Positions 36,695-47,266 of a stretch of 64,000 nt of DNA are shown in pieces (the stretch's first letter is position 1; each line of letters begins with the position of its first letter). The DNA comes from Advenella sp. S44. GTDB lineage: Bacteria > Pseudomonadota > Gammaproteobacteria > Burkholderiales > Burkholderiaceae_B. The notes under the pieces were generated by a model. The model ran no database searches. It was not told the origin of the DNA and saw nothing but the letters and a program-made list of their open reading frames with translations. The position numbers and the translations under genes were made by a program. The stretch spans positions 930,001-994,000 of the forward strand of contig NZ_NEXS01000003.1 in the NCBI RefSeq assembly GCF_002810445.1. Direction: 5' to 3'.

Positions 36695-37159
36695 ATGAAA
36701 GGCCATCCTAAAGTTATAGACTTTCTGAACTTCTTGCTTTCAGGTGAGCTTGCAGCCAGAGACCAGTACTTTATTCACTCACGCATGTACCACGAATGGG
36801 GGTATAGCAAACTGTTTGACCGCATCGGTCACGAGATGCAGGATGAGACAGATCACGCCGACGCGCTGATCCGTCGCATTCTCATGCTGGAGGGCACGCC
36901 TGCAATGGTGTCTGCGGATATCCGGGTCGGCAAGGATGTGCAGGAAATGCTGCAACTGGATCTGGATACAGAGTTTGAAGTTCGCGAAAACCTGAAACAG
37001 GGTATTGCGCTTTGTGAAGAGTCTGGCGACTATGTCACGCGCGAAATGCTGCGTACGCAATTGGAAGATACCGAGGAAGATCACGCACACTGGCTGGAAC
37101 AGCAATTGCGCCTGATTGAGCGCCTGGGGCTGCAAAACTATCTTCAATCTCAATTGTGA
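36695..37159 (+). CDS. bfr: Bacterioferritin family protein (haem-ligand Met replaced)
   Basis: This iron-storage protein of the bacterioferritin family is 154 aa from ATG 36695, with AAGGAG upstream. It aligns without gaps to E. coli Bfr over the first 70 residues. The ferroxidase ligands Glu18, Glu51, His54 and Glu93 (equivalent to Glu94) are present, as is a C-terminal EEDHAHWLE. At the position of the haem-ligand Met52 there is Thr (DETDHAD). The protein is therefore predicted to store iron without the inter-subunit haem, or to pair with a haem-binding second subunit encoded elsewhere. Fur regulation is likely. Confidence 0.93.
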   Translation: MKGHPKVIDFLNFLLSGELAARDQYFIHSRMYHEWGYSKLFDRIGHEMQDETDHADALIRRILMLEGTPAMVSADIRVGKDVQEMLQLDLDTEFEVRENLKQGIALCEESGDYVTREMLRTQLEDTEEDHAHWLEQQLRLIERLGLQNYLQSQL

Positions 37160-37198
37160 TAATTGCGAGCGTAATAGAGCCAGGGCGATTGCAGCGGC

Positions 37199-37951
37199 AT
37201 GCGGGTTTTTATTAGCGGCGCCAGCAGCGGCCTGGGACAGGCGTTAGCCCGGTATTACGATGCCCAGGGCGCGCAACTGGGCCTGTTCGCCCGCTCGGGC
37301 GACAAGCTGCAGGCGCTGTCCGCTTCCTTGTCAAGGCCCGCGACCTGTTACGCAGGCGATGTGCGGCATGGCGCAGACCTGCACGCGGCAGCTGCCGATT
37401 TTATCCGACAAGGACCGGTAGATATTGTGATTGCAAATGCCGGGATCAGTGTGGGCATTCTCAATGGCATACCTGAAGACGCCCAGGTATTCAGGGAAAT
37501 TATCGAAACCAATGTGCTGGGCATGGGTGCGACCTTTGAGCCCTTTATCCCGGCCATGCAGCAACGCGGCAGCGGCACACTGGTCGGTATTAGCAGTGTT
37601 GCCGGCGTGCGCGGCTTGCCGGGCTCCAGTGCATATAGCGCATCCAAGGCAGCGGTCACCGTCTTTCTTGAAAGCCTGCGTATTGATCTGTACGGCACCG
37701 GGGTCAAGGTTGTGACCATTGCGCCCGGATTTGTCGCCACACCCATGACGCAGCACAATCCTTATCCCATGCCGTTCCTGATGAAACCGCAGGTCTTTGC
37801 GCAGCGCGCGGGCAAGGCGATTGCCCGAGGCTCCCGCTATACGGTCATTCCGTGGCAAATGGGCGTCGTTGCCCGCTTGTTGCGCTTGATTCCAAATGCG
37901 CTCTATGACCGCATCATGAGCCGCGCTGGCCGCAAACCCCGCCGTCAATAA
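37199..37951 (+). CDS. Short-chain dehydrogenase/reductase (SDR)
   Basis: This 250-aa classical SDR oxidoreductase has the NAD(P)-binding GASSGLGQALARYYD near the N-terminus, NAG in VIANAGIS, the active-site Ser in VGISSVAGV, and YSASKAAVT (YxxxK). The C-terminal TIAPGFVATPMT supports the nucleotide pocket. An Arg at the end of the second strand (ARSG) hints at NADPH. The substrate is unknown. It starts 39 nt after bfr and may be co-transcribed. Its 3' side opens onto the tandem repeat array. Confidence 0.88.
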   Translation: MRVFISGASSGLGQALARYYDAQGAQLGLFARSGDKLQALSASLSRPATCYAGDVRHGADLHAAAADFIRQGPVDIVIANAGISVGILNGIPEDAQVFREIIETNVLGMGATFEPFIPAMQQRGSGTLVGISSVAGVRGLPGSSAYSASKAAVTVFLESLRIDLYGTGVKVVTIAPGFVATPMTQHNPYPMPFLMKPQVFAQRAGKAIARGSRYTVIPWQMGVVARLLRLIPNALYDRIMSRAGRKPRRQ

Positions 37952-38353
37952 CGGCATTGGGCGCGTGGCATCTGTAGTTAGCGTTGATCCGAGGGTAACG
38001 CGATTTTTGTTAAGCACAATGCCAAGTCAAGCCCGATCGTCCAGTCTCGAGCCAAGTCAGATGGCCCAGTGTCGAGTCAAGCCTGTTAACCCAGATTCGA
38101 GCCATGCTCGACGCCACGGTCTTGAGTCAAGCTGGCCGGGAGAGGCTCGGATCAGATCCGATGGCGCAGAGTTGAGTCAAGTCTCATGGCCCTAATTCGA
38201 GTCAAGCCTGTTGGCCCGACTTCAAGTTAAGGTCGCCGAGATAATGTCGAGTCAGATCCAATGGCCCAGTGTCGGGCCAGCTTGACCATCCAATGTCGAG
38301 TCAAATCCGACGCCTGTCGGGGACCGCGCGAACGTGGTTTACGAGGCAGCCGT
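37952..38353. other. Intergenic region dominated by a tandem repeat
   Basis: These 402 bp lie between the SDR gene and the convergent phosphatase gene. About 300 bp are the degenerate 25-bp array listed separately. Reading frames cross the array in several frames, but the repeat length is not a multiple of three and no frame has a ribosome-binding site, so none is called. Confidence 0.65.
38021..38320. repeat. Degenerate ~25-bp tandem repeat array, about 12 units
   Basis: Units of 24-26 bp start at about 38021, 38048, 38073, 38098, 38124, 38148, 38174, 38198, 38223, 38248, 38273 and 38297. Each begins CGAGTCAAG or a close variant (CGAGCCAAG, GAGTCAAG, CGAGTCAGA), and most end with GGCCCAGTGT-like bases. 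The best preserved are at 38048, 38073, 38198 and 38248. There are no unique spacers, so it is a minisatellite rather than a CRISPR. Confidence 0.75.
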
Positions 38354-38995
38354 TTACGATGCGGTAGTGAGTTGTGGCAAATGCGATGTATCGGCCCAGG
38401 AGACAATTTGCCAATGGTCATCAGTCAAAATCCGCAAGCGGTTGATGCAGGTATTGCGCTGTGAGAATTCACGCGGCGCATCCGGCGCCACATTTCTGGC
38501 GGCCCGCCACATCATATCAATGGCGCCACCATGGCTGACGACCAGGATGGTTTCATTTTTGTGTTTTTGCGCCAGTGCATTCAGTGTCTGTCTGATTCGT
38601 GTAAAGAACGTTTGCAGATCCTCTGCCTGGTGTTGCTCCTGGTCCAGTTCGATGGCCAGGTTATGGTTGCGTGCCGAGTCAAATCCTGTCAATTCCGACC
38701 AGAGCCGACCTTCAAGAACCCCGTAGTTGCGCTCGCGCAGTCCCGGCAGTTGTTTAACCGGCTTGCTGCATGCCTGGGCATAGGGAAGGGCGGTCCGATA
38801 TGCCCGTTCCAGATCACTCGTGTAGATATGCGCAGGCATGTCGTCTGCAAAACAGCTCTGCAGATGGCTGCCAAGCGCCTCGGCCTGCGCCAGGCCGTTG
38901 GTATTGAGTGGAATATCGCGCCAACCTTGGAGGCGGCGTTCGGCGTTCCAGTCGGTTTCGCCGTGGCGGATTATCCAGAAATCGGTGTGTGACAT
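38354..38995 (-). CDS. Histidine phosphatase family protein (phosphoglycerate mutase-like)
   Basis: This 213-aa protein of the histidine phosphatase superfamily starts at ATG 38995 (MSHTDFWIIRHGETDWNAERRLQG). The catalytic RHGE motif is near residue 10, and the second conserved His lies in LVVSHGGAIDMM near 160. Arg and Glu pocket residues are present in YTSDLERAYRTA and LRERNYGVLEG. The family includes GpmB and CobC-type phosphatases, and the substrate is not assigned. It is divergent from the permease gene at 39149. Confidence 0.85.
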   Translation of the reverse strand: MSHTDFWIIRHGETDWNAERRLQGWRDIPLNTNGLAQAEALGSHLQSCFADDMPAHIYTSDLERAYRTALPYAQACSKPVKQLPGLRERNYGVLEGRLWSELTGFDSARNHNLAIELDQEQHQAEDLQTFFTRIRQTLNALAQKHKNETILVVSHGGAIDMMWRAARNVAPDAPREFSQRNTCINRLRILTDDHWQIVSWADTSHLPQLTTAS

Positions 38996-39148
38996 AGTTG
39001 TGGTTTCAAAGACGAATAAAGTGATAGCCAATAAGGTTTACGGGCCAGGGCAGCGGGTGCGGCCGCTGTTTTGCTTGCCCTGCGTACCGCTCAGGTCGTA
39101 CACTGCATATCCAGCAAAATATGACATCACATCTGAATGGGGAAAGTA

Positions 39149-40510
39149 ATGAGTGGACCTTTTTTTCCAATCTGGCGGCGGGTTGAGCGGGCCCGGGATC
39201 ATCAGATTGTAGCACCCGACGAACGGTTGTCCTGGCCGCAAACCACGGTCATGGGCGCGCAACACGTTGTCGCCATGTTTGGTGCGACGGTGCTGGCTCC
39301 CCTGCTGATGGGATTTGATGCCAACCTGGCGGTTTTGATGTCGGGTATCGGTACGCTGATTTTTTTCTTTTTCGTGGCCGGTCGCGTGCCCAGTTATCTG
39401 GGCTCCAGCTTCGCCTTCATCGGCGGCGTTGTATCCGTGACCGGATATGCGGGAAGCGGGCCTAACGCCAATATCGGCGTGGCGCTGGGCGCCATTATCG
39501 TATGCGGTCTGGTGTATACGCTGGTCGGGCTGCTGGTATGGTATGCCAATAGCCGCGGCAACGGATCTGCGTGGATCGAACGCCTCATGCCGCCTGTCGT
39601 GACGGGCGCCATTGTCGCCGTCATTGGCCTGAACCTGGCGCCGATTGCGGCCAAGGGCGCAATGGGCTCGGGCTCCACGTTCGAGGCGCTCATGGCCTTG
39701 ATGACCATTCTGTGTGTCGCCGGCGTCGCTGTCTTTACGCGCGGTATGATCCAGCGGCTGCTGATTCTGCTGGGCCTGATCGCTGCTTGCGTATTTTACT
39801 GGTTGCTCACCAATGTCGCGGGCCTGGGCACACCCATTGATTTTTCGGAAGTCCAGGCGGCGGCCTGGTTCGGATTGCCAACACTGGTTGCGCCCGTTTT
39901 CAGTGTCCCGGCGATCACCGTGATGGTGCCTGTCGCCGTTATTCTGATTGCAGAAAACCTGGGGCATATTCGTGCCGTCAGCGCCATGACCGGCCAAAAT
40001 CTTGATCAGTATTTGGGACGCGCCTTTGTGGGCGATGGCGTTGCCACCATGATTTCCGGGGCGGTCGGCGGCACCGGGGTGACCACTTACGCGGAAAATA
40101 TCGGCGTCATGGCGGTCACGCGTATTTATTCAACCCTGGTGTTTGTGGCGGCGGCGTGTATTGCCATTTTATTGGGTTTTTCCCCCAAGTTTGGCGCACT
40201 CATCCATGCTATTCCGGGGCCGGTACTGGGCGGGGTTTCCATGGTGGTGTTCGGTCTGATCGCCATTGCTGGTGCGCGCATCTGGGTGGTCAATCGGGTC
40301 GACTTCAGCGATAACCGGAATCTGATCGTGGCTGCGGTCACCTTGCTGATGGGCGCCGGCAATTTCACCCTCCAATTTGGGGCGTTCAAGCTCGAGGGCA
40401 TCGGCACGGCCACCTTCGGCGCCATTATTTTGTACGCGCTGCTTGGTGTGCGTCGGCGTCCTGCATCGGAGCCCGATCAAAGCCCGTTTGACCAGCAGCA
40501 GAACGGTTAA
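39149..40510 (+). CDS. Uracil/xanthine permease (NCS2 family)
   Basis: This nucleobase:cation symporter of the NCS2 family (UraA/UapA/XanP) is 453 aa with about 14 membrane segments. The family signature is present as QNLDQYLGRAFVGDGVATM followed by TTYAENIGVMAVTRIYS. UraA-like length and motifs favour uracil, and the nearby carAB fits a pyrimidine link, but xanthine is not excluded. ATG 39149 has GGGGAAA upstream and is preferred over ATG 39137. A strong terminator follows at 40606. Confidence 0.87.
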   Translation: MSGPFFPIWRRVERARDHQIVAPDERLSWPQTTVMGAQHVVAMFGATVLAPLLMGFDANLAVLMSGIGTLIFFFFVAGRVPSYLGSSFAFIGGVVSVTGYAGSGPNANIGVALGAIIVCGLVYTLVGLLVWYANSRGNGSAWIERLMPPVVTGAIVAVIGLNLAPIAAKGAMGSGSTFEALMALMTILCVAGVAVFTRGMIQRLLILLGLIAACVFYWLLTNVAGLGTPIDFSEVQAAAWFGLPTLVAPVFSVPAITVMVPVAVILIAENLGHIRAVSAMTGQNLDQYLGRAFVGDGVATMISGAVGGTGVTTYAENIGVMAVTRIYSTLVFVAAACIAILLGFSPKFGALIHAIPGPVLGGVSMVVFGLIAIAGARIWVVNRVDFSDNRNLIVAAVTLLMGAGNFTLQFGAFKLEGIGTATFGAIILYALLGVRRRPASEPDQSPFDQQQNG

Positions 40511-40605
40511 AACTTAGATTTTTTCAATTGTTTTCAGTACTTTAGCAACATTTTCCCGAATGCTTGCAATTTAGCCGGGAATTGGAGACAATGTCATAAC
40601 GATGT

Positions 40606-40642
40606 CCCTGGCACTAGCTTACCAGTGCCGGGGCTTATTTTT
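40606..40642 (+). terminator. Intrinsic terminator after the nucleobase permease gene
   Basis: CCCTGGCACT pairs with AGTGCCGGGG (10 bp, one G-U) around an 8-nt loop and is followed by CTTATTTTTGTTTTT. It separates the permease from greA. Confidence 0.8.
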
Positions 40643-40764
40643 GTTTTTCCCATCCTTTTGCGCTTGTGCCAGACATCGTTGGCCGGGCCTATAACACAAC
40701 AGCACGCTCATCATCATGGCACAAACCGGTGCAATGGGGGCGTTTTTACTTTTTTGAGACAGAT

Positions 40765-41241
40765 ATGGCAGGTATTCCATTAACAGCGCAAGGTGCGAAG
40801 CGCTTAGAAGAAGAATTGCACCGCTTGATCAGCGTAGAGCGCCCCAACGTAATCCAGGCGATTGCTGAGGCGCGCGCGCAGGGCGATCTGTCAGAAAATG
40901 CAGAATACGATGCCGCCCGGGAACGCCAGGGCTTCGTCGAAGGCCGCATCAATGAACTGGAAGGCCTTTTGTCCAATGCGCAAATTATTGATCCCGCCAA
41001 TCTTGATGTCGACGGCCGCATTGTATTTGGCGCGACCGTAGGCATTGAAGATCTGAACTCGGGGAGCCACGTCACTTACCAAATCGTCGGCGACGCCGAA
41101 TCCGACATTCGGTTGAACCGGATTTCCATCTCCAGCCCGGTGGGCAGGGCGTTAATTGGCAAGGCCGAAGGCGATGTTGTCGTCGTTACCGTACCGTCCG
41201 GTGAAAAAGAGTTCGAAATTGTCTCTGTTGAGTACAAATAA
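40765..41241 (+). CDS. greA: Transcription elongation factor GreA
   Basis: GreA stimulates the RNA polymerase active site to cleave backtracked transcripts. It is 158 aa from ATG 40765 ([21 protein letters not shown]). An upstream in-frame start at 40666 would add a non-family extension and is rejected. The N-terminal coiled coil (about 10-75) carries the acidic tip in [14 protein letters not shown], and the C-terminal FKBP-like domain has the terminal SVEYK. The carAB-greA neighbourhood is conserved in related genomes, here interrupted by the bfr-SDR-permease insertion. Confidence 0.96.
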   Translation: MAGIPLTAQGAKRLEEELHRLISVERPNVIQAIAEARAQGDLSENAEYDAARERQGFVEGRINELEGLLSNAQIIDPANLDVDGRIVFGATVGIEDLNSGSHVTYQIVGDAESDIRLNRISISSPVGRALIGKAEGDVVVVTVPSGEKEFEIVSVEYK

Positions 41242-41324
41242 GTCGCGTATCGCGATGCCACTTTCCCGGCAGTCCTAGGAGGCGAACCGGAATCGGTCGC
41301 CCAGTTTGACCGGTAGCAGCAAAA

Positions 41325-41358
41325 AAGCCGCAGAAATAGTCCTGCGGCTTCTTTTTTT
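41325..41358. terminator. Bidirectional terminator between greA and yhbY
   Basis: AAGCCGCAG and CTGCGGCTT form a 9-bp stem, with an A run on the left and CTTTTTTTC on the right. It can stop greA transcription rightward and yhbY transcription leftward. Confidence 0.85.
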
Positions 41359-41377
41359 CTGGCTGCAAGCGGCTGGC

Positions 41378-41965
41378 TTATCGACCGCCGCGTCGGCCAG
41401 TACGTGGTGCAGTAGTCGTGCGGCGACCGGCACGCAGCGACAGGGCGCTGCCTGCGCGGCGTGGAATGCCATGCGCATCTGCACCAGGACGTGCGCCAGG
41501 CGCTCTCGCCGGTTTGCGCGCAGGGGTGCCGGCCAGTTCGTCGTTGCCGCGAGCAGCCTTGCGTGGCTTCTTGCGATCTTTCAGTGTTTTGCCGGCAGCC
41601 AGCAGTTTTTTGGGCGTGTGTGGTTCGTTGGGCAGACGGCGGCTGCGTTCAACGGGTTCTTCGGATTTTTGCTCCCACCGGCGGTTTTGTGAGCCATGTC
41701 GATATAAAATAAGCGTTTTGCCAACGTGACCGACAGCGGCACAGGATAATGAATCACAGATAGTGTCAAGCATGTCAACACGCGCGGCACGGTCATCTCC
41801 GGCAACGCGCACCTTAAGCAGGCCATGCGCAGTGAGGTTCATATCAATTTCTTTCAGCACCGCAGGCGTCAGTCCCTGATCACCGATCAGGACTACCGGT
41901 TTTAGCGGGTGGGCGGCAGCGCGTAGCTCGCTGCGCTCTTTTGGTGTTAATTCTAGGGTAGGCAT
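41378..41965 (-). CDS. yhbY: YhbY family ribosome-associated RNA-binding protein with long basic tail
   Basis: YhbY (CRS1-YhbY domain) associates with the pre-50S ribosomal subunit. The N-terminal ~95 residues are the domain: [28 protein letters not shown], then HGLLKVRV and [17 protein letters not shown] 41965 ([11 protein letters not shown]) is the family start. The rest, about 100 residues, is a basic low-complexity tail ([20 protein letters not shown]), roughly doubling the usual length. It is divergent from rlmE by 15 nt. Confidence 0.9.
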   Translation of the reverse strand: MPTLELTPKERSELRAAAHPLKPVVLIGDQGLTPAVLKEIDMNLTAHGLLKVRVAGDDRAARVDMLDTICDSLSCAAVGHVGKTLILYRHGSQNRRWEQKSEEPVERSRRLPNEPHTPKKLLAAGKTLKDRKKPRKAARGNDELAGTPARKPARAPGARPGADAHGIPRRAGSALSLRAGRRTTTAPRTGRRGGR

Positions 41966-41980
41966 AAGGTAATCAGGGCA

Positions 41981-42634
41981 ATGGCCAAAAAGAAATTCTC
42001 GAAAGAATGGATACATCAGCATATCAATGATCCATACGTGAAAATGGCTCAGCAGAAGGGCTATCGGGCACGGGCAGCGTTCAAGCTGATCGAAATCCTG
42101 GATTCGGAAAAACTGATGCGTAAAGGAGATATTATAGTCGACTTGGGCTCTGCCCCCGGCAGTTGGTCGCAGGTTGCCCGCGAAAGACTCACGGCAGAGG
42201 GCGGAGTGTTGCAGGGCCGCGTCATCGCGCTGGATCTGCTGCCCATGGAGCCTGTTGCAGGCGTGGAATTCATACAGGGCGATTTTCGCGACGATGCGGT
42301 GCTTGAAGCCCTTAGTGAAAAACTGGGCGAACATCAAGTCAATTTGGTGATTTCCGATATGGCGCCGAACCTGTCAGGGGTCAGTGCAGCCGATTCGGCA
42401 CGTATTCAACACGTATGCGAGCTGGCTGTGGCATTTTCGCTGCAACACCTGACTGCCGACGGCGCCTTGATTGTCAAGGCGTTCCACGGTAGCGGTTTTT
42501 CCCAAATCGTTCAGATGTTCAAACAACATTTCAAGCGGGTTGTGGAGCGCAAGCCCAAGGCCTCGCGCGACAAATCGTCGGAAACTTTCCTGCTCGGGCG
42601 CGGTCTTAAGCATCCGGACAAGCGTCAGTTTTAA
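41981..42634 (+). CDS. rlmE: 23S rRNA 2'-O-ribose U2552 methyltransferase RlmE (FtsJ)
   Basis: RlmE methylates U2552 of 23S rRNA late in 50S assembly. It is 217 aa. The K-D-K-E catalytic pattern is visible: Lys in [13 protein letters not shown], the SAM loop [14 protein letters not shown], Asp in [11 protein letters not shown], Lys in [11 protein letters not shown], and Glu in SSETFLLG. It precedes ftsH, as in E. coli. A 370-bp gap with a strong hairpin separates the two genes here, so ftsH probably has its own promoter. Confidence 0.96.
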   Translation: MAKKKFSKEWIHQHINDPYVKMAQQKGYRARAAFKLIEILDSEKLMRKGDIIVDLGSAPGSWSQVARERLTAEGGVLQGRVIALDLLPMEPVAGVEFIQGDFRDDAVLEALSEKLGEHQVNLVISDMAPNLSGVSAADSARIQHVCELAVAFSLQHLTADGALIVKAFHGSGFSQIVQMFKQHFKRVVERKPKASRDKSSETFLLGRGLKHPDKRQF

Positions 42635-42641
42635 TCGTAGT

Positions 42642-42685
42642 GGGGCGCACATGCAGGCCCCATCGGGCCCTTGCATGTGCGCCCC
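42642..42685. repeat. Long near-perfect hairpin
   Basis: GGGGCGCACATGCA pairs with TGCATGTGCGCCCC (14 bp, perfect), and the stem continues with GGCCC/GGGCC after two unpaired bases, leaving a very short loop. No U tract follows, so it is not a standard terminator. It lies 8 nt after the rlmE stop and may stabilise the 3' end or attenuate. Confidence 0.65.
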
Positions 42686-42729
42686 GGACATCTCTGGCGC
42701 ATCTGTCGTCGGAAAATTTGCAAAAATTG

Positions 42730-42758
42730 CTTGGAAACCGGATTTTCGCCCCCAACTT
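42730..42758 (+). promoter_or_regulatory. Possible sigma-32 (heat-shock) promoter of ftsH
   Basis: CTTGGAA, 13 nt, then CCCCAACTT matches the sigma-32 consensus CTTGAAA-N13-CCCCATNT with one mismatch in each box. Transcription would start near 42765, giving a ~240-nt leader. This was judged by eye only. Confidence 0.4.
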
Positions 42759-43004
42759 ACCAATGGTGAGCCTCCCCGGTTTTCAAGGCGAGGGCATGAC
42801 TTGCTGCGATTGCCACGGGCCTGCCCTGGCGCAGTCGTAATCCGGCGCCGTTGCTTGCCGGAAACAGAAACGACAGGTAATGGTTTAATTTGTTTTTAAG
42901 CCGGTTGTAAAGCCTCTTTTTTTTATCAATAGGTTAGAATCATATGAACGGGGTAAAGACGCTGCTTTCAGGGTCGTTTGCCATTCATCGCAGGAGTCAG
43001 ATTG

Positions 43005-44912
<1,908 letters not shown>

Positions 44913-44930
44913 TCTACTGCTGTACCTTTC

Positions 44931-45782
44931 ATGAATCATTCCACATTCATTTGCGGGCGCTTTGAGCTTACACTCAAGCGCCCGCTTGTTATGGGCATCG
45001 TTAACGTGACGCCCGATTCTTTTTCCGATGGCGCGGTCCATTTCTCAGCAGAGGCAGCCACGCGGCATGCCCATGAGCTGATCGCGCAAGGCGCTGACAT
45101 CCTGGATATTGGCGGCGAATCCACGCGCCCAGGCGCAGACCCGGTGTCTGAAGACGAAGAGCTCAGGCGTATCATTCCGGTCATACAGAATCTGCGCGAT
45201 TGCGGCAAGCCCATATCTATCGATACCTTCAAGCCCACCGTCATGCGCGCCGTCCTTGAGGCAGGCGCGGATCTCATCAACGATATCTACGCGCTGCGTA
45301 TGCCCGGCGCGCTTGAGGTCGTGGCTGCACATCCCAATTGCGGCGTCTGCCTGATGCATATGCAGGGTGAGCCCAAGACCATGCAGCTTGCGCCCGTATA
45401 TGACAACATTGCCAATGACGTCAGCCAGTTTTTGCAGGAGCGCAAGGCCGCTGCGGTGGCAGCCGGCATCGCACCATCGCGCATTTGCTTAGACCCGGGG
45501 TATGGTTTCGGTAAGACAGTGCAGCAGAATTATCAGCTTTTGCATGAACAGGACCGGCTGTCCGGTTTACACTCACCGTTATTGGTTGGTCTGTCCCGGA
45601 AGTCCATGATTGCAGCGATTACCGGGCGGTCCCCGCAAGAGCGTGTTGCAGGCAGTATCGCCGGCGCGCTCGCAGCGGTAAATCGAGGGGCCGCCATTAT
45701 CCGGGTACACGACGTTGAACAAACAGTAGATGCCCTCAAAGTGTGGGCAGCCATAGAACAAGGAGAAATTCATGGGGCGTAA
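44931..45782 (+). CDS. folP: Dihydropteroate synthase
   Basis: FolP condenses dihydropterin pyrophosphate with p-aminobenzoate; it is the sulfonamide target. It is 283 aa, a TIM barrel with the two DHPS signatures: [14 protein letters not shown] near residue 20 and [14 protein letters not shown] near 60. [12 protein letters not shown] near 225 binds pterin/phosphate. It is 18 nt after ftsH and overlaps glmM by 11 nt, so ftsH-folP-glmM form one unit as in E. coli. Its substrate comes from FolK, encoded at 2632 in this window. Confidence 0.96.
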   Translation: MNHSTFICGRFELTLKRPLVMGIVNVTPDSFSDGAVHFSAEAATRHAHELIAQGADILDIGGESTRPGADPVSEDEELRRIIPVIQNLRDCGKPISIDTFKPTVMRAVLEAGADLINDIYALRMPGALEVVAAHPNCGVCLMHMQGEPKTMQLAPVYDNIANDVSQFLQERKAAAVAAGIAPSRICLDPGYGFGKTVQQNYQLLHEQDRLSGLHSPLLVGLSRKSMIAAITGRSPQERVAGSIAGALAAVNRGAAIIRVHDVEQTVDALKVWAAIEQGEIHGA

Positions 45783-47112
45783 ATATTTCGGAACAGATGG
45801 AGTACGAGGCGAGGTCGGCGGCCCGGTTATCAATGCGGAATTTGCATTGCGCCTGGGTTATGCGGCTGGCCGGGTGCTGTCAAAAAATTACAAGGACAGT
45901 GCGCGCCCCATGGTGCTGATCGGCAAGGATACGCGCATTTCGGGTTATATGCTGGAGTCTGCGCTGGAAGCCGGGCTGTCTGCCGCCGGTATCGACGTCT
46001 ACCTGGCGGGGCCCATCCCAACGCCTGCCGTGGCCTACCTCACGCGGGCGCTACGCCTGACTGCCGGGGTGGTCATTAGCGCTTCGCACAATGCCTATCA
46101 GGACAATGGCATCAAATTCTTCTCCGGTAATGGTACCAAGCTGCCCGACGACGTAGAGCAGGAAATCGAAACGGCGCTGGAAGAGCCCGTAGGATGCGTG
46201 GACTCCGAGCATATCGGCCGTGCCCGGCGCATGCCCGACTCTGCCGGGCGCTATATCGAGTTTTGCAAAAGTACCTTTCCGAACGATCTTGACCTCAAGG
46301 GCATGAAAATCGTGGTGGATGGCGCGCACGGCGCTGCCTATCATATTGCACCCCACGTGTTTCGCGAACTTGGCGCCGAAGTCGTGGCAATCGGCTGCAC
46401 CCCCGATGGCTTCAACATCAATCGCGACGTGGGCGCTCTGTATCCCAAATCGCTGGCACAGAAAGTCCAGGAGGTCGGGGCGCACTACGGTATTGCACTG
46501 GACGGCGATGCCGATCGGATCCAGATGGTTGATGCCGACGGGCGTATCTATAATGGTGACGAGCTGCTTTATGCCATGGTGCGTGAGCGGATGACGCATG
46601 GCCGCGTGGCGGGTGTCGTGGGGACACTTATGACCAATTACGGCTTTGAAAAGATCATGCAAATTATGGGTGTTCCCTTCGAGCGGGCCAATGTGGGCGA
46701 CCGTTATGTGCTGGAAACCATGCAAAGAAATGGCTGGCTATATGGCGGTGAAAGCTCGGGGCATTTATTGTGTCTGGATCATCATAGTACCGGAGACGGC
46801 ATTATTGCCGGTCTGCAAGTACTTACCGCGCTGGTGCGCAGCGGCAAGAACCTCGCACAATTTATTTCTGACCTGAAGATGTATCCCCAGATCATGGTCA
46901 ATGTGCCATGGAAGAAAGGGGTAGACTGGACAGCCCACGACGGGCTGCAGCAAGCCAAAGCGCAAGTTGAGCGCGAGCTCGACGGACGCGGTCGCGTATT
47001 GATTCGTGCTTCCGGTACCGAGCCTAAATTGCGGCTTATGGTCGAAGCCGAAACCGAAGCGCTGGCTCGGCAGGGCGTGGAACGGCTGCAGGCCGTGGAG
47101 TTGCCCGCGTAG
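45772..47112 (+). CDS. glmM: Phosphoglucosamine mutase
   Basis: GlmM converts glucosamine-6-phosphate to glucosamine-1-phosphate for UDP-GlcNAc, peptidoglycan and LPS synthesis. It is 446 aa. It starts [17 protein letters not shown]. The phosphoserine loop is [18 protein letters not shown] near residue 100, the metal-binding loop DGDADR near 245, the sugar loop GGESSGHL near 327, and the C-terminal phosphate-binding [12 protein letters not shown] near 410. The start lies inside folP. Confidence 0.97.
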   Translation: MGRKYFGTDGVRGEVGGPVINAEFALRLGYAAGRVLSKNYKDSARPMVLIGKDTRISGYMLESALEAGLSAAGIDVYLAGPIPTPAVAYLTRALRLTAGVVISASHNAYQDNGIKFFSGNGTKLPDDVEQEIETALEEPVGCVDSEHIGRARRMPDSAGRYIEFCKSTFPNDLDLKGMKIVVDGAHGAAYHIAPHVFRELGAEVVAIGCTPDGFNINRDVGALYPKSLAQKVQEVGAHYGIALDGDADRIQMVDADGRIYNGDELLYAMVRERMTHGRVAGVVGTLMTNYGFEKIMQIMGVPFERANVGDRYVLETMQRNGWLYGGESSGHLLCLDHHSTGDGIIAGLQVLTALVRSGKNLAQFISDLKMYPQIMVNVPWKKGVDWTAHDGLQQAKAQVERELDGRGRVLIRASGTEPKLRLMVEAETEALARQGVERLQAVELPA

Positions 47113-47209
47113 TTCTCGTCGATCCTGGCCGCTACTTTGCACTATCGACCATGCATTCTGTTGTAAGATCTCAAAAAAATCGCAAATATTACCTGTATGT
47201 GAAAAGTAT

Positions 47210-47232
47210 TTGTCAAATGAACCGGGTATCAT
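47210..47232 (+). promoter_or_regulatory. Possible degenerate Pho box and -10 of the OlsB-like gene
   Basis: TTGTCAA (47210-47216) matches the Pho-box heptamer CTGTCAT at 5 of 7, is followed after exactly 10 nt by TATCAT, and is preceded 11 nt upstream by a poor copy (GTGAAAA). The spacing equals that of the ppk and pstS promoters, but the first heptamer is weak. Confidence 0.3.
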
Positions 47233-47266
47233 GCAGCTTTACAGTAAATCTTAGGAATTGACCCGA

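Larger units (their letters stand above)
42635..43004 (+). other. rlmE-ftsH intergenic leader region
   Basis: 370 bp hold a long hairpin (42642-42685), a possible heat-shock promoter (42730-42758), a TAGAAT -10-like hexamer (42935-42940), and a 22-codon frame from ATG 42944 to TAA 43012 that overlaps the ftsH start by 8 nt. No further gene is seen. Confidence 0.5.

Noticed and set aside
37965-38195. 76-codon frame through the repeat array
   Set aside because: The 25-bp period shifts frame every unit, there is no ribosome-binding site, and frames are open in more than one register by composition.
38021-38320. CRISPR-like array
   Set aside because: Units abut directly with no unique spacers, repeats are degenerate along their whole length, and no cas gene is nearby.
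39038-39997. 319-codon frame opposite the nucleobase permease
   Set aside because: Its sequence is a reverse-complement artefact of a membrane protein gene, with no domain and no ribosome-binding site.
41966-42337. Upstream N-terminal extension of YhbY
   Set aside because: It would run antisense through rlmE; ATG 41965 matches the family start.
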